DNA of 36,402 nt from Rhizophlyctis rosea (GCA_027596075.1 JADGJC010000354.1:2829-39230), one strand, 5' to 3'; positions 21,901 through 33,213 are shown, numbered from the stretch's first letter. Made by a program: numbers and translations. The notes: generated by a model not told the origin, from the letters alone.

Positions 21901-24900
21901 TAAGTCCATCGATACGTCATGCAGGATGCAAAAAGTGGACCGAACGACGCAATGCATTTCGGACTTCAGGGAAGGAATGTTGAACACCATCATATTACGG
22001 CAATAATGTGATTGATGTTAGTCCACGGACCAGAAGATCGAGGCCGGTCACAGTCAACTATTGCCGACGGGGAGCAAAAAGTTGGCCTTATAGATGTTGC
22101 GGTCCTGGTCCGAGTAGTATGCCACATTGTTCCGAACGCTACACCTTTGATCTCACCTTTTGGCATGATTTGGAATGATTTGCATGATTTGGAACATTGA
22201 CATGTTGGGCTTTCAAATATATGGTGATCCTCTGTTGACCTCGGCAGATCCAACGAACAGAACAGGGCTTTTCTACGAGGTGTCTCTGGACCAGATGTCA
22301 CGGCCGATAAATTTACCCCTCCACTCGCCGCTTTGCGTTTTGTACCTGACTTTTGAATGACCCGAGCCTTCACGGACACCTGCGATACATCATCAATGTG
22401 GCAGCAGTTGTTAAACACTGTTCATCCGTCGCATGAACTGTGAGCTTTAGATTTTTGGTTAATGTTTCTGAACCATCTTATTGGGCGGGAGTCACAGGAC
22501 CCCGCCGCAATAATACGCCATAAGAAAAGGCACTCTTGGACTGATCACTGAACAGCATCGCATCTCAGCTCGCTCCATCGTTGGAACAGTCCTGCGCAAT
22601 GGGATCCTAATCCTTTCATTATGGTAGCCCCTTTTTTTGTTGACTTTCTTCGCGCACACACAACTTTTGCCTGTCATCTGATACTACTGCCATTCAAAGG
22701 CGACTCAGGCGCTCAAATACCCATTCTCTAAAGGATATGGAAAAGATAGGAAGGAAAGCTTCGCGGGACATCTGATGCTCATCTTGCATTTTCTTTTCGC
22801 TCAAAAGAACATAACTGATCGAGCACAAGAAAAATGCTGAGGAAACTTCCTGTTGATGCTGAAATGAGTGGAGTGGATATTTGTCACTCTGTGGTGATTG
22901 ATATTGACAATGATCGTATTTACTCATCATCAACAGGCGTTCTTGATTAGCCTGATGGCGGTTTTCCTTCACGATAACTGTGAGTCCATCTGGGTCCACA
23001 AACTGTTGTAGACAATGAAGAGTAGTCGGTAGCCAAAACGCTACCACTGCGCTCATTGAAAAGCGGCATGAGTGAGCACATGCCCCTCTCAGAACAATTT
23101 GCGAGAAAAAGATTGAACAAGAAAGGGAATTAGAAACGCACGCTCCGACGGAGTAGGTAGTTGGAAAGTGGCCGTCCTAGCTTGATTGGATTTGTTTTGC
23201 GTCTGCAAGCATCGTAAGAGTTCAAATCTCAGGATCTACGCTTAGAGCATTGACTCATCTTGATTGCATTGCTTCATCCTCAAGCTTAGAGCTGTTGCTT
23301 ACTACTGGCATCCAGGGACAAAGAGCAAAGGTACAGGTGCTGGCTGCCGTCTCATTCATCTCCGCACTCAAAATGACGGTCTCCTCAAGATGCGCTCTCA
23401 GGTACTTCAGAGAAGATCGAGTGGCAAATGAATGACCTTTCCAATTTTCGTACTGCCAGGTTGACCTTTGTTCAAGCCAACCTGCAGTGTCATGCATTCG
23501 CAATTGGAGGTAAAAGAAAGGAGACTGTCAAAACCGTGTAACCTGTGTAACAAGATGCAACCTTCAGGACGAGGATGAGAGACATCGGCTCATTCATCTC
23601 AGATCCATAACGAGGAGGCACTTTGTATCCTCATCAACATAGAAGCAAAAAGGAATCGGATCAGACCAGCGGCATTGAGGTTAAGCCAGATGTCCTATTG
23701 GTTTTCTCCAGCCATAATCATACAGACAGACGGCGCATGCATCTATCTCATGATCGGTTGCACGCTTGGAGCCATGAAAAAGACAAAAAAGATACGGTCT
23801 GCGATTTGTGGATGCAGAACCTCATGCGAATGCAGGTGCACTGGGATCATACAAAGACAGAGGACAGGCACACTTGGCACAAGAGGAGACATCTCAAATG
23901 ATCGATGCAAGCAATGCAAATCATGTCATTTGGAATGGGCTACGCCCAGGCGGCACCCGCCTTCCGACCGCAGATGACTGACAATGGACCGGACCCAATT
24001 TGCCGGGCTTCGGACCATGATGATGATGGTGGTTCCCAGTCGAGTGCGGCGCTGACTCTTCCTTTCACAAAACTGAAGTTATCCAGCGTCGATCCTGGCC
24101 GAAAAGGACGATATTATGACGTGCGATGCACACCCGTGACATAAGTGACTTCTGGGTCTTGCAATCAACCGATGCTTAGACTAAATATCATCATCAGAAT
24201 CTGTTGCTACAGTCTCGGACGCATCCCCACGCTTTGAGAAACCAAATCCGTATCAAGACGCTCAAGCTGCGATGTCCAAAAACGAAACATCCACCATGAA
24301 AAACATATGCGTCATGTATAGTCAAACTTACTTACGCATTGGTATTGGCCTCCTAAATTCTGAAACTTACTACGCATAGATCACAGCGGTGGTGCGCCTC
24401 ATTTGGCGTAAATGGGAAGCCGACAAGTAAAAATGCGCACTGATACCTTTGTATCCGCTTGAAGGATATCTGATCATGCTACTCCTGTATGGGCGACAAA
24501 CCTTTGCTTTGACGCCGTTATAGTCAGCACACACATGAAGAGTGACACAGGCGCAAAAGGGTAAATGCTGGCCGTTCACAATGGTTGATGAATGATCGTT
24601 CGGCAAGGTTCCGCTGGATGTCATCAAGATCTGAACGTTTCAGATGGGGTGTTATCCATATTGCCGTTTTTACGTTCATTAAGAAAAGAAGGGGTCAGGG
24701 ACTGAACGTGCCTCCGTGGTTCCCCACCTTTAATGGCGCAACAGCCTGTGCTCCGCAACGCGCCGCCTCGTGCAGTGCGGCTCCGGCACCACCTTCAAGT
24801 GCGGTCATTTCCCCCATTCCAAACTTCACTCCGCTCCTCCGCAAATCTTGCTCAATGGAGATTACTGCCTCACAATTCACGGCTGAGTGACATGCCATTC

Positions 24901-26568
24901 GTCCACTTGATCTCCATACGATACTCTACAGACCTGCGTCAGTCGTGTAATTTCTTTCCACTCTACCCTAAGCGCCAGATGTTTTTCTTTCTTACCCATT
25001 CAGCCGCACGTTTGCGAGGAATGTCTCAACGTCGTCAAAACAGCCTCGGCAAGTAGGATCGAAAAATATGTATGGTTGGAAGTGAGGAAGACCTTTCCTT
25101 AATATGTGCAGCCTTGTCATACGAACCTGACACAACCCCAGGTGGACCATGAAAAACAGATTCACCATAAAGCTACACCAACGAAGATGTCGCCTCCCAT
25201 TGCACATTTTCCGCAAAACATGTTTGGGAAAAAGAATCTCCAGCCAGGCACTTACCCAATTGCAAGCATACAATTGCTTTAACGCAACAGTATCACCTCT
25301 ACGGTGCCTTCACTCAATCTTGAGACTTTCACCAATCAATAAGTCTTATGAAATTGCACCAAGGATGATCTTGGACTTATGAAGTAAGTCAATGCAAAAA
25401 TACCGCACAAGAAATTCCAACCAAAGGATCATGTCTTGCAAGTGCAGTCCTATCATCCCCAATCACCTGCTCTCATATAATGGTCATTTTTCCACCTCCC
25501 TTTTTTTGTGAATACCAACGCACATGGTGTACCATCATAATTTATTCCACTTTCCAAGCGTCGACATCTGAAAGCCATTCCTTATGGGCTCATATGTAGT
25601 GCAATAGCAAGGCATGGCAGTGCCGTCCGGAGCACTCAAAGCCATAGCTTGCATTTGATACGATTCCAAAGTCTTTTTGCATGTATGTCCATCTCACACG
25701 CGCGGTGAGTCTCGGAAAAGTACCGTACTATTCACGTGAGGTAAGTAAACTTCGAGTCTTACACAAGGGGATTGCCTGTATGCTTTCAGTCCCGCCGTAA
25801 AGGTCATCGAAGGAGAAGGAAAGTAAGGAGCACCGACAGATTCAGAAGACGCTCAAAAGTTTCGATAAGCCTCAGGCTTTTCCTTCCTCATCAAATTACG
25901 CTCAAGGCCACCTTTTCACTTTTTCTCCCTCAATGGTTCTAATTTCAGTCATCGTGTAGATGACCATTAAAATGTGGAGGAGGGGACATCCCGCCGGGCA
26001 TATCACAGCTGCGCCCAATACGAGTGCGATGAACAGCAGACGAAAGAGGACGAGCTCCGTTCCGTGCTGTCACCAAGAGTTCGCTAATCAGCCTTTGGCG
26101 CCGTTCCAACGCTCGAAGATGATTGGGATTTACTCGTTTCGGTCCGGCCCAACAACGCAATCCAGTATTCTCTCACTTGCTGTCGCTGCAACAAGAAAGT
26201 GTCCTTAACAGAATGTTGATGCGTCAATGCCACGTTCTCTTTTCCAATCCAACATCGATGGTCGAAAAGTTCCGGCAGGAAAAAAAAGGGCATAGTGATT
26301 CCTTTCTCTCAGCAGATTGATATATGGTCTGGTATCGCTTTCCCTCGGAACTTCAAAGTATATCCGCATCGAGTCGCCCAGAACTCATGTCAAACTTGAA
26401 GGACTACTATGGTTGGTGTTTTGAAATCGAAAACAGAAACATTTGATCAGCTATGTATCCAGCGCGTCGGCATATGTGCCCTTCAAGCGATAGTGCAACC
26501 AGCAGCCGAGTATGGTAACCCAGCGCCTTCAGGTGAACACTCAAGTTTCAATCAACCGGTAATAATTA
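18960..26568. other. 7.6-kb gene-poor stretch, no supportable gene
   Basis: Only chance-length ORFs are present. Two places deserve mention. The peptide at 20829-20960 (plus) contains LALSPADAEAHG, weakly reminiscent of the copia RNase H end (ALSsaEAEY). A GC-richer patch at about 24690-24890 is open in several frames on both strands but matches nothing I recognise. Nothing resembling an RNA gene was found; a B-box-like GAGTTCAAATCTC at 23218 fails to fold as a tRNA. Confidence 0.45.
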
Positions 26569-26764
26569 GATATGACGGGTAGTGCGGACGTATCTCGCTC
26601 ATAGCGCAAGGCGGAAAACAATCACCAAGAAGAGGAGGGCGAACTACGCGCCTTGACAAATGATTTGATATAACGGATAGTGAGGACGTATCTCGCTCAT
26701 AGCGTAAGTCGGAAACCCATCACCAAGAGGAGGACGGCAAACTACCGTGTCTTGACGGTTGATT
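26569..26764 (+). repeat. 98-bp imperfect tandem duplication
   Basis: The units 26569-26666 and 26667-26764 align along their whole length (GATATRACGGRTAGTG, then ACGTATCTCGCTCATAGCG identical in both, then ATCACCAAGA). About a sixth of the positions differ by eye. No larger array or flanking gene is apparent. Confidence 0.85.
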
Positions 26765-27189
26765 ACGCTGAAGGCGCGCCCAAGGCGAGTTATGTTTGTT
26801 TCGCGTTTTGCAATTGAGAAAAGTGTATCTTCGTTTGGCGGATTGACATCTTTCTTGTTGTTTATCTTGTTGCTATATGCTGACATCCAGTAGTGATGAA
26901 CGAATGCACACCGTGAAGACTGCCGTGGCGTCCACGGTTCCACCCTAAGAGCGGTCGCCTTTTTGCCCGCAACAGCAACAAACCTCAACAATGAGATGCC
27001 CTTTAGGTCTCTGAAGGTCTGAGAGCGGATGCAGGCGGTATGGCAGTTCAGACGTTTTCATTTGACAAATGCGAATGGTTGAGCCTGTGGGCATTGACAT
27101 CCAGTATTAAATGGAGATGAAAGGAAAGGTTACCTTCAAAATAACATAATCCGTGGGGCAAGATCTGACCTCTTGCCTCCCTTTTGGGA

Positions 27190-27560
27190 ACCAAGTACTA
27201 GTAGCTTCCATTGCCTGATGCCCCACTGGACCAGTACTGGACCAGTGGTCATCCAACGTTGTGGGACCACTTCTTCCACTGCTGATCCAGTGGTTGTGCT
27301 GGTCCAGCATTGTGCAGCAGCCCTGGACATGCGCTGGGCATGTGCTGGACCCCACCACTGTCCTCCTGCAGTGGTTTTCAGCGCTGGGGAGGGTCTGGGC
27401 CGCCATTGTATGGGAGCTGCAGAGCCACTGGGCGCTGCATACACCGCTGATTCCATCACTGATTTAGCAGTGGTGTCCAGCGCTGATCTCCAGCACCAAT
27501 GGCCAGCGTTGTGTGATAGCTGTTGACAGCGCAGCTACTGGTCCAGCGCCTTATCCATCA
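27190..27560. repeat. Palindrome-rich low-complexity island (CCAGYRYTG / CCAGTGG family)
   Basis: Some 370 bp are built from variants of CCAGCGCTG, CCAGTACTGG, CCAGTGGT, CCAGCATTG and CCACTG in irregular order on both strands, at higher GC than the surroundings. Many units are themselves palindromic (CAGCGCTG, CCAGTACTGG). Stops are scarce, so four overlapping ORFs arise on both strands (27107-27526), all by-products. It may be a degenerate minisatellite or a hairpin-forming element. Confidence 0.65.
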
Positions 27561-29164
27561 CCTGGTGGGTCCCGAAAGCCCGAACAGAACACTTAACAGC
27601 GCGATGTTATGTGAAGTTTGGGTCTTCTGACTCCCGGCGATGAATTTTGAGCTGAATGAAGTCACAACTCGAACCAAAGGTGCGCATGATCAATTGGACA
27701 ATAGACTCGGCAGCAGCTTTAATCCACAAAAGAGATGTCTACGCACTTCACTGACCGGATAAATGGCCGCTTGCGAGCACAGCCATGCCCAAGAGTGATA
27801 CAATGGAGATTCCGGAATATATCCAACCATTTTAAGGATCGCTCCATACTCAAACTCCATAGGATCAAAAAAATCGGTCAGTGCAAGGTCTCCATTTGAG
27901 ACTTTGAACAGCAAGAAAAGAAAAAAGAATTGGCAACGCGAGTCGTCATCCTGATGGCGAACTGAGAACGCTCTCCATCAGCATCCCCAATTGAAAGTGT
28001 ATAGTATTCAATCCAGTCAACACATCCTCAACCATCAAGGAGTAACACGTTGGGGTTGAAACTAATAAACGACCACTCATATGGTGACATGAAAACGGCC
28101 AGGAACCCCGCATGGGGATGAGGAGTGAGCAACACCGCAAAAGTGTGACCATCAAACATTGTGGGTCACGACTTAGCAAAACGACTTCGCCCCGAATGTC
28201 AGAATCGAGGTGGTCTTTCCCTTCTCCAAACAGAGATGTCACCTAATAGTTTGCCCTAGGCATAATCATACAGAGCACAATGCTGAGTACTCTATGCATT
28301 CAATCCATCAGCGGATTTCTCCAAGAAGGCCAAGAAAAAACGATGATATTTTGTGTATTGCAGATGCTCTGAGTTGTCAAGCAAAGACAACCAGAGAGGC
28401 AGACTTAACGCGCCACTTGGCAGTGCAAGTTTTCTGAACATGGCATCGTTCAGAATCTTGAAGAGGCTCAGCTTGGCACATGGGGGCGATGCATTTATGC
28501 AGCGTCCCGTTTGTCTTTCTTGCAATCCTATCATCAATAACCCAATTGTTTAACAAGAAAAAGGACTTGAGCGCCGTCATTTCCTTCCAGTAGCAGCAAT
28601 CACAGTTTTCAATAACAGTCGCGCCGTGCGCACGCAGTGAATGTTTCAGAAGCGCATATCCACATCAATTTCGCTCAGATTTTATGTCTTCCACTAAAAT
28701 CAAAACAAAAAGAATGGCCGGACTAGCCCGTCGCCCGTCTACAAAAGAGCGGTCAGCACCTGCGTGCTTCTAACTAATGCGGCGCAGATCAAACAACTCA
28801 CACGGCGTTCCAACGGTTGAGGACAGTCAGCTGGAGATAATGCGGTGATTGGGCAATTTAATGATTGGTTGGGTTCAACTGGATTGGCGTCTATAGAATG
28901 AACGGAATTGGTATCATTTCCATATACCAGTCCAATGGCAGGAGTTCGTCAAGATGATTGTCGCAGCCTGCGCTCAAGGCACGAGTTGCGCAAAAAGGAT
29001 TGAACAGTTTGAACGTGGTTACACGCCCAAAAGAGTAGGAACATTTGAAAGCGGCGCCTTCGTTGTGCTTCGGTTTCCTATTTTTAGTAAGTTTCATATC
29101 TGTTTGGGGGAATGACATGTTTTAATTGATGTTTTCCCATGTTTTGATTTGGTCAATGCCCCAC

Positions 29165-31710
29165 CTCGCCGTTTTTTACCGACGTACGCGACGTCCAGTA
29201 GCAAACTTGAAGAGCAAACGCGCACCTTTATGGCTGCCGCATCGTCAGTCCTCCGTAGAATTGGCTGCCACCTTGTTCTGTTTCAACAGCGGCGATGAGA
29301 TGCACTTCAGAGTCCAGGTTTCTGAAGGCAGGGCACCTTGGCAAATTGCATATATGTCTTTCTCTCCCAGTTAAAAGTTGAAGGGCCGATCTTTGATGAC
29401 TCAAATTCAAGCTCAAATTGAAAAAGGAGACCCAGACATTCGAACTGGAGAGGTCAGACCCAGCGACTTGCAAATCCCGCGGACACCCAATGGCGCAGTG
29501 GTTTCGGGAGTTGGGAGTTCTCATTAACAGAAAGATGTCTGACACCCGTAAAATCATCATTGAAATCAAGGTGCGTATGGCAACCTCCGTCGGAAATCAG
29601 CTGCATGAAATGCACAAAAAAGACGTACGCATTGATTTGATGGATGGAAGTTGTGACCGCTCACCAACATAGCCACAGTACCCCTCAAACGTAATGCTTT
29701 GGTCAAGGCCTCTGGCCCAACCACATACAGCATTACCCCTACTCCAATGCTCGAAACGCAGCAAACTGAGTACGACTATGCGCATTGACGATCCTGACGG
29801 CTAAACAAAAGGAAGGACATGCCTGATCTCCCTTCTGGTAACGAGGCTCGGTGTGCCTTGATTGAGCGACATTTTCACTTCAATTGAAGACTGCATGTTG
29901 AGTTGTCGGCGTACCACTGTGACCGAAATATACACCAAACAAGGGCTTCGGACATGAAAATACGGGAGTGCACAGGACGCGCATGAAGTGCATGACAGCG
30001 AACTCAGAACTCTCCAAGCCGTGGATGGTAGAACACTGTGCATTTTGGCTCACATATGGAGAGAAAAAGATCTTAATGCTAAGATGTCAACGCATTTCAG
30101 GACATTTTTCATCCAAGGATGATGTCCGCTGTTCGGTTTTTTCCATCGAAGCATAATCTTGCGAGCAATATCACATGCGTTCATCAGCCTGATAGTCGCA
30201 ATTCAGCGATGAGACGGAGAAAACAGATCCTGTGTGGAAAATCGGAATGCAAAGGCAAGTGGCACAGTTTGGTACAACAATAGATATCGAATGATGACGT
30301 GTCGCAGCGCATCGCATCGCAGAAACTAGGCACATGCAAGCAACGCGATTTATGCAATCCATCGATCGGTGTTTCGGTGTTTCAGAGCTGCGCCCGCTTC
30401 TCAGTCGCAAATGAATGATCGTCGACCAGGACTCCATTTTGAAGTCCCTTCTGCGCTACCATCACAGTACCCCATGTTCGGGCTGCGGTATCGTTCAAAT
30501 TGCACCAGAATTGGCTGCCACCTTTTTCCTCTCCAACAGCGGAACTGCCAGTGAGATGCGGGTTCGGAGTCTTCGAAGACAGGCACCTTGGTAAATTCCA
30601 TAATGTCTTCGATTCCCATAGGTGCATTGCAAAATGGCGGTGCCGATCGGTATTAGAATCCAACTCCATATGTAGATGAAAAAGGAGAACCAGACGTTCA
30701 ACTTGAAAAGCGAAAGATCAGGCCCGGGGACTTGCAGAGTCCCCGCCTGGACGCTTAACGGCGCAATGGTTTTGAGCCTGGGGGAGTTTCGCACCTGCAG
30801 CAGGATCATTGAGACGCATGAAATCGTTACAGGACTTGGAATCAAGGTAGGCATGGGGACATCCGTCAAAAATCAGCTGCAAGAAATGCACAAAAAAGAC
30901 GTATGCATTGTTTCGATCGATGGAAGTCATGACCGTTTACTATCGTTTATCAACGTGGCCATACCCTCAAAGGCAACGCTTTGGTCATGGCGGCCTATAC
31001 TGGCCTATGGGCCAGCCGCATACAGCATTACTACCCCTACTCCATTGCTCAAATCCAACAAAGCAGAGTGCGACTACTTACATTTACAATCCCAATGGCC
31101 AAACAAACGGAAGGGCACACTCAATCTTGCTTCTGGTGACATGATTGTTTATTGATGTTGAGCGACAATCTTCGCTTTAATCAAGACTGACTTGACCATT
31201 GTTGGCGTGAAACCTTTGGCCCAAATCGAACATTGACGCTCATCTCTAACCAAATATATTCCGGACAGGAAAATGTCAGGAGCTCACAGAAGCCATATGC
31301 AGCGAACTTTGCAAGTCTTCAGTGGTTGGATTTTTGTCCACAAAAGGCGAGCAAAAGAAATTTGTGCTGAGATGCGAAAGCATTTTAGGACATCTTCCAT
31401 TCCAGAATGTTGTCCGTTGATCGTTTTTCTTTCTTCAACTTAAAATGATGTGGGCAACATCATATGCAACTGTCAGCATGAAAAACGTTGATAGTCGCGG
31501 ATTTCGAGCCATGAGACAACTGGTCCCCTCGGCACAACGATAGACATGTCAAATGATCATGTGTCGCAGAGTTCGCAGAAGTCTGGCACATGCAAGCAAT
31601 GCGATTTATGCAATCTGGTGATCGGTGTGCCCCCGAGCTGCGCCCGCCTTTGCGCTGCCAGTGAATAACCGTCGGCCAGGACCCCCATCTTGGAGTTACA
31701 ACTTACTCCT
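29165..31710 (+). repeat. Diverged tandem duplication, period about 1.25 kb, two copies
   Basis: Blocks recur in the same order and orientation. TTGGCTGCCACCTT at 29261 and 30511 (offset 1250); TCAGCTGC plus GAAATGCACAAAAAAGACG from 29597 and 30873 (offset 1276); CCTCTACTCC/CCCCTACTCC near 29735 and 31045; GTCGRCCAGGA at 30421 and 31671 (offset 1250). The copies are clearly diverged and carry indels that are not multiples of three, so the similar peptides in them (QLHEMHKKDV and QLQEMHKKDV) are not under obvious coding constraint. Unit boundaries cannot be fixed by eye. A weak further start may follow 31690. Confidence 0.8.
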
Positions 31711-31728
31711 GAGCCACCCATTGTACTA

Positions 31729-31764
31729 GTGAGGTAAGTGAGGTAAGTGAGGTAAGTGAGGTAC
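31729..31764 (+). repeat. 9-bp minisatellite GTGAGGTAA, four units
   Basis: Four units (31729-31737, 31738-31746, 31747-31755, 31756-31764) are identical except for the last base of the last unit. The unit junction reads AG-GTAAGT, the consensus 5' splice site, so the array presents perfect donor sites on the plus strand. Confidence 0.95.
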
Positions 31765-31839
31765 GCCCCAGTCGCGCCGCTGATACCGATTGCCATGATG
31801 TCATTAGCAATGGCACCCTCAGAGCAACCAGCACCAGCG

Positions 31840-31840
<1 letters not shown>

Positions 31841-31879
<39 letters not shown>

Positions 31880-31932
31880 TACTACTACTACTACTACTTC
31901 TACTGCTACTACTACTACTGCTACTACTACTA
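31841..31932 (+). repeat. ACT trinucleotide microsatellite
   Basis: About 30 ACT/CTA units are interrupted by a few TTC and TGC variants. On the minus strand the AGT frame gives a poly-serine run that, together with the in-frame 9-bp array, makes the 31557-31949 ORF look long. I do not consider that ORF a gene. Confidence 0.95.
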
Positions 31933-32094
31933 AATGGTCCATGACTCACCTCAGTTCACTGTACGCGGTGGAATGCCTCCAGGGCGCCAACCAAAACCCC
32001 AGTCTCCTCGGAGATCCTCGGCTTGCACCAAGTTTGCCCTCCATCCCCAAAGTCGGGTAACATCCTCAGCGACTTTCCCATTATTCGTCAAAGC

Positions 32095-32100
32095 TATATA
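32095..32100 (+). promoter_or_regulatory. TATA box upstream of the RING-H2 gene
   Basis: TATATA lies about 70 bp before the ATG at 32169. The leader between them is C/A- and pyrimidine-rich (CAACCCACACCCCACAAC), typical of fungal promoters. It supports a transcription unit starting here. Confidence 0.5.
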
Positions 32101-32168
32101 CTCTGCTGCCTGCCACTTCTACGTATCTTCCACCCTTCTGCAACCCACACCCCACAACACCCAGAACC

Positions 32169-33172
32169 ATGAACCGCAAAGACCAAAGCACATACGTCCT
32201 AAACATGGACCTCACGACCCTTGAACGTCGTCTGAAGCGCACAATCCCTTTGCTTCATACCCGCCTTCCCACTTCCACTCTCATACAAGAATAAAAACGT
32301 TTTCTAGCCTTGAAGATGATTTAAACGTCAGCGACGCAACACTCATACACCCTCCTTCACTCATCAAACATTGCTGGCACCTCCATATCCTCGATACCGT
32401 TGCGTATGAACGCATGTCGAAGTATATTGGGATGGTGATTCATTGTGATCCGGATTGTGATGTTGAGGTGCGTTGTTGTGATTCGCCATTGGTGGTTGGG
32501 TGGGCTTTTCAGCGGAGCTGGCGTCGCATAACTCACACCAGGCGACAGATGCTCAGGTCCGCCCTTCATACCGCTCGGCAACTGTACCATCAGCCTAGGA
32601 AAATGCGAGGTAAGTGACAATTCCCTTCCTTCTGGAAGAGTTGAGGTTGATTGCTGATTGATGTGGCCACCAGCATGCCTTCCACTTCCACTGCATCGTC
32701 CAATGGCTCAAAAAACACAAAAAATGCCCTTTATCAGCTTCCAACTGGGCTTTCAAAAACGTAGGTTGCGGAGCGTTCTCCGTCCCTTATTCTTGTCGCT
32801 CCCGGCAAATAGTAAGATTTACGCCATTTCTCATCCCACCAGCCATCCGACACCACTCACCTCACCTCCCTCTCCTCCCCCATCTCCCTCCCACTCACCC
32901 TCCTCTTCCTCCCCCTTACCTCGCCCCATCGCACTATAACCCTCACCGTAGCACTCCATACAACCGCCCGCGAGCTGAAAATCATATTGAAGAATATGGA
33001 GGGCGTAGAAGTTGATGTTGACGAGCAGAGGATGCATTTAGTAGGTGGGAGTGGGGGCAGTAAGAGGGTGTGGATGAGGGATGATAGGACGGTTGGGATG
33101 TATGGTTTGGGGACTGGGGAAGGGGGAGAGGGAGACGTTGTGGAGGTTAGTGTTAGGTTGAGGGGGTGCTAG
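32169..33172 (+). CDS. RBX1/APC11-type RING-H2 protein, divergent, possibly a pseudogene (multi-exon, 5' end uncertain)
   Basis: Clear exons are 32542-32609 and 32674-32760, joined by GTAAGT...CACCAG (64 bp, phase 0). They read CTISLGKCEHAFHFHC and then IVQWLKKHKKCPLSASNWAF, close to RBX1 ([22 protein letters not shown]....CPLD...WEF). The upstream exon ends at 32477 (donor GTGATT, phase 1) and supplies HCDPDCDVEVRCCDRC, giving the first zinc ligands with RBX1-like total spacing. RBX1 and APC11 are the catalytic RING subunits of cullin-RING and APC/C ubiquitin ligases and recruit the E2. Odd points: CxxC is CDPDC, and the last ligand (Asp in RBX1, Cys in APC11) is Ser. A phase-matched final exon (32843-33172) adds about 109 residues, unlike RBX1, which ends after WEFQKYGH. 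The ATG at 32169 has a good leader, but its frame (MNRKDQSTYV...) stops at 32293 and does not join the next exon (from about 32308) without a poor intron or a frameshift. Confidence 0.5.
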
Positions 33173-33207
33173 GGGGATGAGGGGGGAGTTGGGGAGAGGG
33201 GATGGGG
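33172..33207 (+). other. G-quadruplex-forming motif at the RING gene stop codon
   Basis: Five G-runs (5, 6, 4, 4 and 4 long) are separated by loops of 4, 4, 3 and 2 bases, beginning with the G of the TAG stop. This meets the usual G4 rule with a run to spare and lies on the sense strand, so it could fold in the 3'UTR of the mRNA as well as in DNA. Confidence 0.7.
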
Positions 33208-33213
33208 AAGAGA

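Noticed and set aside
23150..23245. Possible tRNA (GAGTTCAAATCTC B-box-like at about 23218)
   Set aside because: The T-arm pairs at only three positions and no acceptor stem or A box at the right spacing can be formed.
27107..27526. Four overlapping ORFs on both strands
   Set aside because: By-product of the stop-poor CCAGYRYTG island; no plausible protein features.
30676..31155. 159-codon plus-strand ORF in the second copy of the 1.25-kb repeat
   Set aside because: The first copy has stops and frame-breaking indels in the matching region, so the reading frame is not conserved between copies.
31557..31949. 130-codon minus-strand poly-serine ORF
   Set aside because: It is open only because two repeats with unit lengths divisible by three (ACT and the 9-bp array) lack stops in that frame; no conserved sequence outside the repeats.
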